Positions 7,735-16,680 are shown, counted from the first letter of the stretch. The stretch: DNA of 47,649 nt from Mycolicibacterium gilvum (GCF_900454025.1 NZ_UGQM01000007.1:1-47649); one strand, 5' to 3'. A program made the numbers and translations. Notes: generated by a model from the sequence alone, not told the origin.

Positions 7735-9613
7735 TTACTGTTGCTCGTCAAACGCCTCCGCCCGAGTGCCGAGGTACTTTCCCTTCACCGGCCGGCTGTT
7801 TCGGTCGGGCGCAGGCAGGCCTCTTAAGTATCGGCGGTAAGCGGTGTCATTGGTGAGCGGTCGGCCGACGATCTCGCCATCGTCGACCTCGTAACCCACT
7901 GACAGCAAGCGCCTTTCGACAGCACCGAGCGTCAACTCTTGGTCGCCGATCTTCACGATCAACGGTTCGATGATCTGGACCTCATAGTGGTCGTCAAGAC
8001 TGACCTCACGCTCCTCTAGGTTTGGTCCTACTGTCGGCGAGGATGCATCGTCCTTGAACCGGATTGATGCCCAGTCCCCGAATACGGTCTGACCACCGAT
8101 CAGTGCCGCGGCCTCGGCTACGTCGCGAGCATCAGCGGCGCTAACAGTCGTCAAATCCGGGATAAGGACTGGCGTAGACGTCGAAGTCTGAATGACAGAC
8201 AGTGCCCGCAGATAGACCATGACATCGTCGGGGGAAGGCGGCCTCATGAGAAGGGATCTCACGGTAGTCGACGAACGGGCCGACTCGCTGAGCGACCTCC
8301 AAAACGTTGCCAGTGGCGATGCTCTGGAGGAACTCGATACAGGGTAGGACTGCATCGATCTCCTCACCGACGATTCGCGCCCTGGTGAAACCCCATGTGC
8401 CGAAACGTGTTTCGAGATCCGTACGAGTGTCAAACGTCAGATAACCCGACTCATCAGTGCCCGACTCCCACACGCCGGTCTGCTCGGGGCCGGTCCTAGC
8501 CGTGATCGAGAAGGTCAATGTGGGGCTGTATGTTCCGTCAGACCTGCGGACGCGGAAACGTGCAGCATAGTCTTCGCCCTGGCTCTGAAGGAGTACCTCG
8601 GTGAGCCCCCCGGACAGCGGAGCCCCCAGACCCCCGGGCAGATCAATGTCGACCTCGGCCGGCGCACTCAACGGCGTTCCGTACTTACGCCAACTGTCGT
8701 AAGCGTCTTCATCGAAAGCCGCATCCTCGGCTGCGAACCGCAGCCGAAATGGGATCGGTCGTTCACGCTGCGACTCGGAGAAACGTTGGTACACACGGAA
8801 AGTAAGTGTTCGGCCGTCGGGTTGGATCTCTTGCGTGGCTGCAATCATACCGTCACGGCGCGTAATCTCACCGGGTTCGAGGTCAATGCTGAACTCGTAT
8901 CTAAAGTGTGGGTCAGTGTCGAGCACCTTGAATATCCGGTCGAGATGCGAAGAAATTTCGGCTGGTGTTACGAGCGCCACGTCATCAGCGGTTCCCGTAC
9001 TCAATGCTTCTCCCGCCGATACGTCGCGCCGCAGGATCGCTGACATCTCAGCCACCGCCGAGCGGAGACGCGCGGCGCCACCGTGCAGGTAATAGTCAAT
9101 GACGTAGGGGTATTCACCGGCCAGCGTCTCGCAAAATGCGCGCCCTTCCCACTTGATGACTCGCTCAGGGGCGTTACGCCACGCGGTAATGCGTTGCTTT
9201 TCGTCCTCGTTCAGCGCGAGCTCGGCATCCTCGAACATCTCGTTAATGACGTTATCGGGCATGGAATGAAACCAGTCGAGCTGATTGTCGACGGTATTGT
9301 CGACTGGCGCGATCAGGTACCAATCCCCCAGCGGCACGGGCGGTTCTCTGCGGACCAGACCTACCAGCACCCGCCGGAACGACTTCTCTATCTCCTTCTT
9401 TTGCGAGGCAGTGAGCGTCTTCGCGTAGCGCTTGATCTGATAGACGTCGTACTTGCCAGCTTCGCGTTTGCTCGGGTCTAGCACGTCGATGCCGAAGTCA
9501 CCACGCGATGGGCGGACCCGGGTCGAAGACCTACGCTCGCTATAAAGCAAGTTGGCCACGACCGTCTCAGCCTCATCGCCACCAAGTTCCGACCATTCAA
9601 CCCTGCCAGGCAT
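7735..9613 (-). pseudogene. Mrr-like nuclease-domain protein, frameshifted near its C-terminus
   Basis: I chose ATG 9613 because GAGGAG lies 5 nt upstream. The N-terminus carries RGDFGIDVL (Asp 43) and YDVYQIKRY (Gln 59, Lys 61), the D...QxK signature of PD-(D/E)XK restriction-like nucleases of the Mrr kind. A long middle part (about 150-460) has no domain I recognise. The main frame runs past VGPFVDYREIPSH. A G5 run at 8230-8234 (C5 on the coding strand) marks the switch to a second frame, PPSPDDVMVYLRALSVIQTS, which continues to 7735. Both halves have coding character, so this is one protein of about 625 residues broken by one indel. It may be a defence or DNA-repair effector; no methylase lies beside it. 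Confidence 0.65.
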
Positions 9614-9688
9614 ACTCACTCCTCGGTTCCCACACCCCACACAACGCGATCAGCTACGAAAGGTTCCGCCCCCGGGGTTCGGCTGTCC

Positions 9689-10645
9689 TCAGCGGCGCCA
9701 CACGTGAACGCGGTCGGTCTTGAGTGGGGCGCCTTCTGGACCCTTGACGTACGGGGCGATCCACTTCGGGCGCCGATCGGCATGATTGGGCCCACACGCC
9801 TGCTGACGCCAATGACCGCCCACCCACCACCGGTGTCGGTACTGACGGTCACCCAATGAACCATCGCGTTCCCCAGGCGGGCTCATGGGTCGCCGCAACT
9901 CAATGATGCTCACCCGGTTCGGGTCCGCAGCCGCACGAGACGATTCCTCGGTCTGCGTCGACGGTGCACTGCCGAGGACGCGAGTGGAGGCGACGGTGGG
10001 TTGGCCCATCAGGAGCCAGGCCGCCCCGACGACACTCACCAACGGCGACGCCTCAGCCGATCGGGCCACCTCAGCGGTGCGCGGCACCAACGGCTGCAGC
10101 AGCAGCGTCGGGTTGGTCACCCACAGTGGCGAAGACACCCCGTAGGGGGCCAGCAGTTCAGGGTTCTTAGCCAACCGTGACAACGGCTGAATTTGCAGCA
10201 CCCCGTCGGGGCGAGACCACCACCACACCCCGTCCCACGAAACCTCGGTGGGATCGTTGGGGCTTAACGCATTCCATGGCACACTTCCGGCCGGCTTTGC
10301 CCAACACAACAGCCCGGTCGGAGCCGGCGCGGCGACAGCGGGCGTCCACTCCGGAAGGGAGTCGGCGGCATCGAGCGCGACGTCAACCATGTCGCGCGAA
10401 ACCCAGTACAGCTCAGCACGTTTGATGACATCGGCCTCGCCGCTCATCTGGCTCAACGACTCGGCCAGCTTCGCCTGCAACCGCTTCAACCTCCGAAGGC
10501 TCTCCCCCGCAGCTCCCAAGGCCTCGGACGGTTCTGCAAGGGCGCTGGATTGGTGGTCGACAAGGCTGTCCAGAGCGTTGCACCACTGCCGGCGAATATC
10601 GGGCAGGCCCGGTGCCGCCCACGGGGTCGCTTTGCGGCGGCTCAT
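9689..10645 (-). CDS. Hypothetical protein of a two-gene operon
   Basis: The 318-residue protein starts MSRRKATPWAAPGLPDIRRQ. The N-terminal half is helical (LRRLKRLQAKLAESLSQMSG). The C-terminal 50 residues (WWVGGHWRQQACGPNHADRR, then PKWIAPYVKGPEGAPL) are rich in Trp, Arg and Gly and recall a conserved tail of actinobacterial plasmid and phage proteins. A small polar region links the two. It follows the 10661-11107 gene by 15 nt, so both are probably co-transcribed. Function is unknown, although the tail looks like a nucleic-acid or metal contact module. Confidence 0.6.
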   Translation of the reverse strand: MSRRKATPWAAPGLPDIRRQWCNALDSLVDHQSSALAEPSEALGAAGESLRRLKRLQAKLAESLSQMSGEADVIKRAELYWVSRDMVDVALDAADSLPEWTPAVAAPAPTGLLCWAKPAGSVPWNALSPNDPTEVSWDGVWWWSRPDGVLQIQPLSRLAKNPELLAPYGVSSPLWVTNPTLLLQPLVPRTAEVARSAEASPLVSVVGAAWLLMGQPTVASTRVLGSAPSTQTEESSRAAADPNRVSIIELRRPMSPPGERDGSLGDRQYRHRWWVGGHWRQQACGPNHADRRPKWIAPYVKGPEGAPLKTDRVHVWRR

Positions 10646-10660
10646 TGCATGCCCGCCGGC

Positions 10661-11107
10661 TTAGCCGAGACCATCGGCGAACTCCATGACCGCCGCCGCC
10701 TGTTCTTGGAGAAGCTCGACGAATTTCGGCGACGACTGGGTTTTCATATTCGCGTCGAGCTCACCGGCCAGGGCGCGCAGTCGGGTGCCGGCGCCGCGCA
10801 ACTCGGCCAGTTGGACATCGCGGCTCACCGGCGACGGCGTCACGTAGGTCAGCACCGCCCGTAGCTCAGGAAACCTGATGGCTTTGCCGCCTCGCTGCTC
10901 GTCGAACAGCCGGGCAAGCGTGCCTTCAGTCTGGGCCCAACTGCGCATTTCCGATTCGAGCCGGGCCGCAATGACGTGCAGGGCCGCCGGGATCCCAAAG
11001 GCGATCGTCGAGTCGGCGCCGCTGCCGTACGTGCGGACGGTCTCGGCGAGGTCGCGAACTTCGGTTATCACCTTGCTCAGGTGAGTCGCATCAACTTGCA
11101 CAGGCAT
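10661..11107 (-). CDS. Helical hypothetical protein, first gene of the operon
   Basis: I start at ATG 11107 (MPVQVDATHLSKVITEVRDL), because the longer frame upstream runs through the family A leader and is not protein-like. The 148-residue product is nearly all helical, with heptad-like spacing (LAETVRTYGSGADSTIAFGI, RLESEMRSWAQTEGTLARLF). No known motif was found. Its stop is 15 nt from the next start at 10645. It is transcribed away from the family A element A1, so 11108-11251 probably holds divergent promoters. Confidence 0.6.
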   Translation of the reverse strand: MPVQVDATHLSKVITEVRDLAETVRTYGSGADSTIAFGIPAALHVIAARLESEMRSWAQTEGTLARLFDEQRGGKAIRFPELRAVLTYVTPSPVSRDVQLAELRGAGTRLRALAGELDANMKTQSSPKFVELLQEQAAAVMEFADGLG

Positions 11108-11251
11108 AACAGCGATCCTAAGTGAGCGCGGCGCCTCTGATCTGCAGAGATTTCCCCCGCTCACACCAGCTGCACTCCAGTCGGGGAGATGGCACTGCCG
11201 TGCCCGCGGCTGGCCCGTACCCGACACACGCCCCGGGCCTTGCCTGTGGTT

Positions 11252-11457
11252 CTGCCTTTCTGGCCCTCCGATTGTGGCCGGCGGTCCGCTCCGCGCAAGG
11301 CCACGGCCTCCGCTGCGCTGCGGGCCCACAGGCTCGGGGCAGCTCCCCCACAAACGTTCGCTGCGCTCACCCGGGACTTGCCCCGCCCGGACCTTTGCAC
11401 TCCACGGCCCTCTACCGGCCCAAATCTCCAGTGCCAGAAGGCAAAAAGAACGGGCGG
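11252..11457 (+). ncRNA. Family A structured leader, copy A1
   Basis: A closing helix pairs CTGCCTTTCTGGC at about 11252 with GCCAGAAGGCA at 11432-11442. An inner GGCCGG pairs with CCGGCC (about 11276 and 11414). A deep helix pairs CGGGGCAG (11335-11342) with CTTGCCCCG (11377-11385). The segment between is almost the same in A2, while A3 and A4 keep the pairing with other bases. It ends a few bases before the GGGAG of the PP-loop ATPase gene. No open frame with protein character runs through it. I infer a structured 5' leader RNA or a separate small RNA. Any link to a known RNA family is unproven. Confidence 0.6.
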
Positions 11458-11468
11458 GAGATCCCACG

Positions 11469-12680
11469 ATGAGCACCCAGGCACACCATGAACAGGCCAG
11501 CCTCTTCAGCGACGACACCAGCACACGCCGCCACCCCCGGCATGTGCTGTCCTACGGTCTCGGATTGGACAGCACGGCGGTCCTACTGCGCTGGCTCACC
11601 GACCCGTCCAGCCGCGACTTCGACCTGTCCGACCTGGTGGTCATCACCGCCATGACCGGAGACGAGTTCAGTGCCACCGGGGCCGACGTCGAGCGCTACG
11701 TGCTCCCCGAGCTGCGCCGCCACCGGGTCCGGTTCGTCCAGGTCGGCCGCCACCAGCTGCTCACCACCGCCGCCGGCGAGGGCATCACCACCTTCAGCGA
11801 CACCACCGAACCGGACCGACTCTTCGTCGAGGGGGCCTACGCGCTGTCGACGGAGATGCTCACCGCCGGCACCCTGCCGCAGCGCGGCGGTGCCCGCAAA
11901 TGCAGCGCCCGAGCCAAGGGCGCGGTCCTCGACCCGGTGATCGCCCGACTGACCGGCGGGCAGCCTTACCAGCATTACGTTGGCTTCGAGCTCGACGAGA
12001 CGGTCCGCGCCGAGCGCGACGCCGCCTACAACACAGCAGCCCGAACCGGCTGCTACCCCCTGATCCAATGGGGATGGACGAGAGCTGACTGCGACACCTT
12101 TGTCTACAACCTCACGGGCCGCCGATGGCTCAAAAGTGCCTGCAGCTATTGCCCTTTCGCGATCAGTTCGGCACGAGGCGTGCAGTCGACGCTGCAGCGT
12201 TACGCCGCTGATCCCGCGGCCGGAGCGCTGGCCCTGTTCATCGAACGCGTCGCGGTCTGTATCAACGACAAGCAGACCCTGCGCCCGACTGGCCGCCTCT
12301 ACGATGATGTCGCTGCTGCTGGTCTGACCGGTGTCCTTGACCTGTTCCACCGCCGCCTCGACGACACCGAGCACGCGATCTACGAAGTGCGCCGGGTGGC
12401 CAAGGTTCGCGGGACGGGAACCAGGCCGGTCATCGCCCGGTCAGTGCGTCTGCTCGATCGTGGATCTCGCGCCGAGATGGCAGCCGCACTACTGGGCCTG
12501 CCCGGGCAGTTGCACACCGGCAACGACGGCATCGCGCGCAGCATCGCGCTGCGCCGCGGTGAGACGCCGCCATGGGCAGAGCGGTTCTATGTCGCCTGCC
12601 CGGCCGTCGTTGCGGACAAGGCCAGACCCCACTTCGAGCGCTGGTTCGCCGAGGTGGCCAGCGATGTCGCACTGTTCTGA
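11469..12680 (+). CDS. PP-loop ATPase of the PAPS reductase/DndC type
   Basis: ATG 11469 (MSTQAHHEQASLFSDDTSTR) follows GGGAG and the A1 leader; longer in-frame starts run through the RNA element and were rejected. Residues 28-37 (SYGLGLDSTA) form the PP-loop that binds ATP in N-type pyrophosphatases. GGARKCSARAKG near 140 and SACSYCPF near 222 give Cys pairs that may hold a metal cluster, as in PAPS reductase-like and DndC-like enzymes. The length of 403 residues and phage/plasmid context favour a phage-type homologue over sulfate assimilation. No Dnd or Dpd partner genes are next to it, so the substrate is unknown. Confidence 0.75.
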   Translation: MSTQAHHEQASLFSDDTSTRRHPRHVLSYGLGLDSTAVLLRWLTDPSSRDFDLSDLVVITAMTGDEFSATGADVERYVLPELRRHRVRFVQVGRHQLLTTAAGEGITTFSDTTEPDRLFVEGAYALSTEMLTAGTLPQRGGARKCSARAKGAVLDPVIARLTGGQPYQHYVGFELDETVRAERDAAYNTAARTGCYPLIQWGWTRADCDTFVYNLTGRRWLKSACSYCPFAISSARGVQSTLQRYAADPAAGALALFIERVAVCINDKQTLRPTGRLYDDVAAAGLTGVLDLFHRRLDDTEHAIYEVRRVAKVRGTGTRPVIARSVRLLDRGSRAEMAAALLGLPGQLHTGNDGIARSIALRRGETPPWAERFYVACPAVVADKARPHFERWFAEVASDVALF

Positions 12681-12702
12681 CACCCGGCACGGGGCACGCC
12701 AG

Positions 12703-12870
12703 CTACAGCCCCAGCGGGTCCGACCAGGCCGGCTGCGCATAGGCGGTGTCGAACGGGATCGCCGGGCGCGGCCACGCGCCGGTGACCACCCAGGTCAGCA
12801 CCGGCTCCGACACCGGACCCTGGATCGGCCGCGTCAACGCATCGACCAGCGCACTCTCACACGACGACAT
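12703..12870 (-). CDS. Possible 55-residue protein
   Basis: A minus-strand ATG at 12870 opens MSSCESALVDALTRPIQGPV and runs to TAG at 12703-12705, with almost every codon ending in G or C. The protein has two Trp-rich hydrophobic stretches (LTWVVTGAW). There is no clear Shine-Dalgarno, and a plus-strand frame through the same bases (about 12746-12960) also has coding-like codon bias. One of the two may be real. This 280-bp gap between genes otherwise holds only the start of leader A2. Confidence 0.3.
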   Translation of the reverse strand: MSSCESALVDALTRPIQGPVSEPVLTWVVTGAWPRPAIPFDTAYAQPAWSDPLGL

Positions 12871-12904
12871 CAACCCAGGCTACCGGCGTGGTGCATACCC
12901 AGAA

Positions 12905-13170
12905 TGGAAGCGCCTGGCGGCGCTGCAGCTGATTCGCCGGCCCCTGCGGGCCCGCCGACCCACCGAATTTTGCCTTTCTGGCCCTCCGATTGTGGCCGGC
13001 GGTCCGCTCCGCGCAAGGCCACGGCCTCCGCTGCGCTGCGGGCCCACAGGCTCGGGGCAGCTCCCCCACAAACGTTCGCTGCGCTCACCCGGGACCTGCC
13101 CCGCCCGGACCTTTGCACTCCACGGCCCTCTACCGGCCCAAATCTCCAGTGCCAGAAGGCAAAAAGAACG
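12905..13170 (+). ncRNA. Family A structured leader, copy A2
   Basis: It begins with a small hairpin (AGCGCC 12909-12914, GGCGCT 12919-12924), then a GC hairpin around CCTGCGGG. The main fold is closed by TTTTGCCTTTCTGGC (from about 12968) against GCCAGAAGGCAAAA (13151-13164). The inner helix is CGGGGCAG (13053-13060) with CTGCCCCG (13096-13103), one G-U pair better than A1. From the closing helix on, A2 is nearly identical to A1. It ends about 30 nt before the GAAAGGA and ATG of the DUF932 gene. Confidence 0.6.
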
Positions 13171-13209
13171 GGCGGCCACCGCCCACTCACCTCCCGAAAG
13201 GAACCCACC

Positions 13210-14244
13210 ATGGCTCACGAACTCGATCAGACCGCAGGCAAAGTCAGCTTCGCCGACTCGCGTACCGACGCCTGGCACCAACTCGGCCAGCAGGTCGGCC
13301 ACGCTATGACCGCCCGCGAGGCTCTGCACGCCGCCCACCTGGCCAACTGGAACGTCCGCAAAATGGCGCTAGTTATCCCCCAGGAGCCGGTGATCAGCGA
13401 AACCGGTGTCACCACACCCGCCCCGCTGGCAGTGCCCGACCAGTGGGCCACCGTGCGCACCAACCCCATCACCGGAGCCCTCGACGTGCTCGGCGTGGTC
13501 GGCAACAAGTACGAGCCGATGCAAAACGAAGCATCGTGTGACCTGCTCGACGCGCTCACCGGAGAAAGCGGTGCGGTCTACGAGACCGCCGGGGCGCTAC
13601 GCGGCGGGCGCGAAACGTTCGTGACCATGAAGCTGCCCGAATCCATGGTGTTCGACGGAATCGACGGCACCAAGGACCGCACCGACTTCTACCTGGCCGC
13701 GCTGAACTCTCACGACGGGTCCAGCAAGTTCCGCTTCCTGGTGACGCCGGTGCGCATCGTATGCGCCAACACCCAAAGCGCGGCCATCGCACGCGCGGCG
13801 GCCAGCTTCGGCATCAGCCACACCGGCGGGGCCGCCGTCGCCTTGCAGGAGGCCCGACGAGCACTCAAGTTGAGCTGGCGCTACGTCGAGGCATTCGAAC
13901 AGGAAGCAGCCGCCCTCTACGCCGCCCCCATGGACCTCGACCAGATCCGTCACTTCGTCGGCGAGCTCGTCGACGTCGACGGAGCCGAGTCCAAGACCAC
14001 GGCCCGCAACCGTCGCGACACCGCCAACGCGATCGTCAAACTGTGGGTGTCCAGCCCCACCGTCGCCCCGATCGCCGGCACCCGGTGGGCGGCCTACAAC
14101 GCGGTCACCGAGTACGTCGACCACTACAGCAAGGTCCGCGCCGCAGGAGATCCGCAGTCGGTACGGGCCCTGCGCGCAGTCACCGGCGGCAGCACCGCTC
14201 AGAACCTGAAGACCAACGCCTTCCGGATGCTGCAAACTCTCTAA
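13210..14244 (+). CDS. DUF932 / phage-plasmid-like protein (TIGR03299 type)
   Basis: The 344-residue protein begins MAHELDQTAGKVSFADSRTD and shows the family hallmarks. These are the early AWHQLG motif, VVGNKYEPMQNEA near 98, and the central VTPVRIVCANTQ, followed by a helical C-terminal half. DUF932 proteins are common on plasmids and phages; their role is not established, with suggestions of DNA-related or anti-restriction work. GAAAGGA precedes the start, directly after leader A2. A perfect 15-bp hairpin at 14252-14286 follows the stop, so the gene is probably its own transcription unit with the leader. Confidence 0.9.
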   Translation: MAHELDQTAGKVSFADSRTDAWHQLGQQVGHAMTAREALHAAHLANWNVRKMALVIPQEPVISETGVTTPAPLAVPDQWATVRTNPITGALDVLGVVGNKYEPMQNEASCDLLDALTGESGAVYETAGALRGGRETFVTMKLPESMVFDGIDGTKDRTDFYLAALNSHDGSSKFRFLVTPVRIVCANTQSAAIARAAASFGISHTGGAAVALQEARRALKLSWRYVEAFEQEAAALYAAPMDLDQIRHFVGELVDVDGAESKTTARNRRDTANAIVKLWVSSPTVAPIAGTRWAAYNAVTEYVDHYSKVRAAGDPQSVRALRAVTGGSTAQNLKTNAFRMLQTL

Positions 14245-14251
14245 CCCCCGA

Positions 14252-14286
14252 GGGTGGTCTGGCCCGTCCCGCGGGCCAGACCACCC
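14252..14286 (+). terminator. GC hairpin after the DUF932 gene
   Basis: A perfect 15-bp stem (GGGTGGTCTGGCCCG with its complement, 5-nt loop) starts 8 nt after the stop codon. There is no T-run, as is common for mycobacterial intrinsic terminators. Confidence 0.65.
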
Positions 14287-14387
14287 CATCACCCACGATC
14301 CCGAAAGGCACTGCTATGCAGGAACATCGGGCACGACGGCCACGGCTTTACCGACCCGCACCGATGCCATCGGGGAACTGCACAGGC

Positions 14388-14640
14388 GGAAGCGCCTGCG
14401 GCGCTGCTGAACACCGGGTCCCTGCGGGCCCCGGCGCTAGTTTATTTGCCTTCTGGCTTTCGATTATGGCCGGCGGCCCGCTGCGTGCAAGGCCACGGCC
14501 TCCGCTGCGCTCCGGGCCCAAGGGCTCGCAAATTTCTTTCGAGGCTCGCTGCGCTCGCGCGAAGAATTTTGCGCCCGGACCTTTGCACTCCACGGCCCTG
14601 ATGCCGGCCCAAATCTTCAGTGCCAGAAGGCAAAAAGAAC
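14388..14640 (+). ncRNA. Family A structured leader, copy A3
   Basis: A first hairpin (AGCGCC 14391-14396, GGCGCT 14400-14405) precedes the main fold. That fold is closed by TTTGCCTTCTGGC (14445-14457) perfectly paired with GCCAGAAGGCAAA (14622-14634). The deep helix differs completely in sequence from A1/A2. GGGC-CGCAAATTTCTTTCG (14522-14541) pairs with CGCGAAGAATTTTGCGCCC (14558-14576), so pairing is kept through many base changes. The element leads into the ParB-like gene at 14688. A GAAAGG plus ATG at 14315 just upstream could start a short peptide, but its frame runs through the RNA without stop and does not look like protein. Confidence 0.65.
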
Positions 14641-14687
14641 GGGCGGCCACCGCCCACTCACCCCATCGATGAAAGGTCACCATCACC

Positions 14688-16328
14688 ATGAGCGAGAACA
14701 CCACCACCGTCACCGACAACGACACCAACGCACAGGTCGCGGCGGCAGGCACCCTCGAACACCTCGACCCGCACACGTTGGAGCTGGAAACCAACGTCCG
14801 CGACGACGCCGCACTCGACGCTGATTTCGTCGCCAGCATCAAAGAGCACGGCGTGCTCAACCCCATCGCAGCGGTGCGCGGACACGACGGCGTGGTGCGG
14901 GTGCGCGCCGGACAGCGACGCACCCTGGCCGCACGCGAGGCTGGTCTGACCAGCGTCCCGGTCTACGTGCGCCCAGCCGGTGCGACCGACGACAAGGCCC
15001 AGGTGGTCGAACGGGTCTCCGAGCAGATCGTGGAAAACGACCGACGCCGCGAACTCACCGAGGCCCAGCGGGCACGCGGCATCCAGCAGATGCTCGACGC
15101 CGGAGCCTCCGTGACCAAGGTCGCCAAGAAGCTGTCCATCGGGCGTGACACGGTCAAATCCGTGGCCACCGCCGCCGGATCACAGGCCGCGATGGAGGCA
15201 CTCGACGCGGGGCAGCTGTCGCTGTCAGAGGCCGCGGTGCTCAGCGAGTTCGATGACGACCCCGACGCCATCATGCGTCTGCTTGAAGTGGCCGGAACCA
15301 ACCGATTCGAGCACCGGGTCGCCGAAATCCGCCAGGACCGCGCCGCCCAACAGGCCTACCAGGAAGCTGCCACCAGCTACACCGAGCAGGGATACACCGT
15401 GGTCGAGGACTTCCCCGCCTACGGGGACACGACCTGCGTGGAACTGCGCTACCTGCGCACCCCCGAGGGCGAGGCTGCCACCGACGAGCATGTCACCGAC
15501 CCTGCACACTGGGCGGTCTGCCTAACCGAAGTCGAAGGCTACGTCGACACCGAGACCGGCGAACCGGTCGACGCCCACGACATCGACTGGCACGCTCGAT
15601 TCAGTGCCACGGTTGCCGAGGGCAAGCGCGACCCCAGCTCGGTCACCGAAGTGGTTGTGTGGGAGGCAGATTGGCTGTGCACCGACTACGCCGCCGCCGG
15701 ACTGGTCTTGTGCGACTCACTGGCTAAGCGCGTGGAAGCCCTCGCCCGCGAGGACGGCGACCATTACGCCGATGACTCCAGCGACCAGGACGCCGAAGCG
15801 CGGGAGGCCGCAGCAGCCGAAGCGGCGCGCCGCGAGCGGCGCAAGGTCATCGCGCTCAACAAGCTCGGCGAAGCCGCCCAGCAGGTGCGTCGCCAGTTCA
15901 TCACCGACAAGATCCTCGCCCGCAAGACCGCCCCCAAGGGTGCGGCGATGTTCGTGGCGAGCTGCCTCACCCGCGACGTGCGCCTGATCGAGGAACACCA
16001 CGGCGGGCAGATCAGCGCCGAGCTGCTCGGGGCCAGCGACTCGACAGCAGTGACGAAGATGGTGGCCGAGCTGCCCGCCACCGGCGACGGACGCGCCCAG
16101 GTGATCACGCTGGCGCTGGTGCTCGGTGCACTGGAAGCCCGTACCGGCAAGGACGCCTGGCGAGGCAGCGGCTGGGGCCACTACGTCGGAGCCGCCGAGC
16201 TGCTGCGCTTCCTGGCCGACAACGGCTACCCGCTGGCCGACATTGAGCGCGTCATCCTCGGCGAGCAAACCGCCGATGCACTCTATGACTCGCTGACCGA
16301 GCAGTCCGAGCCCGCCGAGGACGACTAG
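14688..16328 (+). CDS. ParB/KorB-like partition or regulator protein
   Basis: The 546-residue protein has an N-terminal ParB/Srx domain: NVRDDAALDADFVASIKEHG near 36, then VRVRAGQRRTLAAREAGL with the GxRR motif. A KorB-like helix-turn-helix follows (ASVTKVAKKLSIGRDTVKSV near 145). The long C-terminal half is helical, with an acidic-basic stretch (QDAEAREAAAAEAARRERRK). Such proteins bind centromere-like sites for plasmid segregation or act as CTP-dependent regulators. No ParA ATPase lies next to it, which is unusual for partition. It follows leader A3 and ends at a strong hairpin (16338-16375). Related proteins on mycobacterial plasmids stand beside DUF932 genes, as here. Confidence 0.85.
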   Translation: MSENTTTVTDNDTNAQVAAAGTLEHLDPHTLELETNVRDDAALDADFVASIKEHGVLNPIAAVRGHDGVVRVRAGQRRTLAAREAGLTSVPVYVRPAGATDDKAQVVERVSEQIVENDRRRELTEAQRARGIQQMLDAGASVTKVAKKLSIGRDTVKSVATAAGSQAAMEALDAGQLSLSEAAVLSEFDDDPDAIMRLLEVAGTNRFEHRVAEIRQDRAAQQAYQEAATSYTEQGYTVVEDFPAYGDTTCVELRYLRTPEGEAATDEHVTDPAHWAVCLTEVEGYVDTETGEPVDAHDIDWHARFSATVAEGKRDPSSVTEVVVWEADWLCTDYAAAGLVLCDSLAKRVEALAREDGDHYADDSSDQDAEAREAAAAEAARRERRKVIALNKLGEAAQQVRRQFITDKILARKTAPKGAAMFVASCLTRDVRLIEEHHGGQISAELLGASDSTAVTKMVAELPATGDGRAQVITLALVLGALEARTGKDAWRGSGWGHYVGAAELLRFLADNGYPLADIERVILGEQTADALYDSLTEQSEPAEDD

Positions 16329-16337
16329 CCCCCGCGT

Positions 16338-16375
16338 CGGGAGGTGGGGCCGGTCAGCGCCGGTCCCACCTCCCG
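16338..16375 (+). terminator. GC hairpin after the parB-like gene
   Basis: CGGGAGGTGGG (16338-16348) pairs with CCCACCTCCCG (16365-16375), with further GC pairs inside, 10 nt after the stop. No T-run follows. Confidence 0.65.
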
Positions 16376-16449
16376 CTCGGGACCGCCATCAGCAGGACCA
16401 TGGTCGCGCATTTCATCCACGAAATCGACATCGCCGCGACCAGTGCAGC

Positions 16450-16680
16450 GGAAGCGCCTGTCGGCGCTACTGAATTATTTTTCTGACCGCTTTCTCTTTT
16501 CTCAATTGTGGCCGGCGGCCCGCTCCGCGCAAGGCCACGGATACGGCCTAACGGCCCGGAAACTTTTCCACGAATCCGCTCGCAAAAGACGCTCACGGGG
16601 AAAACTTTCCGTCCGGACCTGTGCACTGCGCTGGGCCCTACGCCGGCCATGACATTGATGCGAGAAAGCGCCAAAGAACA
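16450..16680 (+). ncRNA. Family A structured leader, diverged copy A4
   Basis: Copy A4 keeps the first hairpin (AGCGCC 16453-16458, GGCGCT 16463-16468) and the conserved block GGCCGGCGGCCCGCTCCGCG. The closing helix has changed on both sides: GCTTTCTC (16489-16496) pairs with GAGAAAGC (16662-16669). The deep helix is now CGGAAACTTTTCC (16557-16569) with GGGGAAAACTTTCCG (16597-16611). Unlike A1-A3, it is not directly before a start codon: about 245 nt and a separate promoter lie before nrdH. It may thus be an orphan copy or an independent small RNA. Confidence 0.6.

Noticed and set aside
11274..11468. Long open frames running through the family A and B blocks on both strands
   Set aside because: They exist because the DNA has few stop codons; the peptides are Arg/Pro/Ala-rich, differ in frame between copies, and the copies change to keep base pairing rather than amino acids.
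12746..12966. Plus-strand gene between the PP-loop gene and leader A2
   Set aside because: No stop until well inside the next gene and no ribosome site; the opposite strand gives a closed 55-residue frame that is at least as plausible.
14315..14672. A protein gene starting at ATG 14315 after GAAAGG
   Set aside because: The ribosome site is good, but the frame runs through leader A3 to its 3' end and encodes low-complexity peptide.
16400..16486. A 28-codon ORF before leader A4
   Set aside because: It has only a weak ribosome site and is not conserved in frame before A2 or A3, where the edge hairpin has a different loop length.
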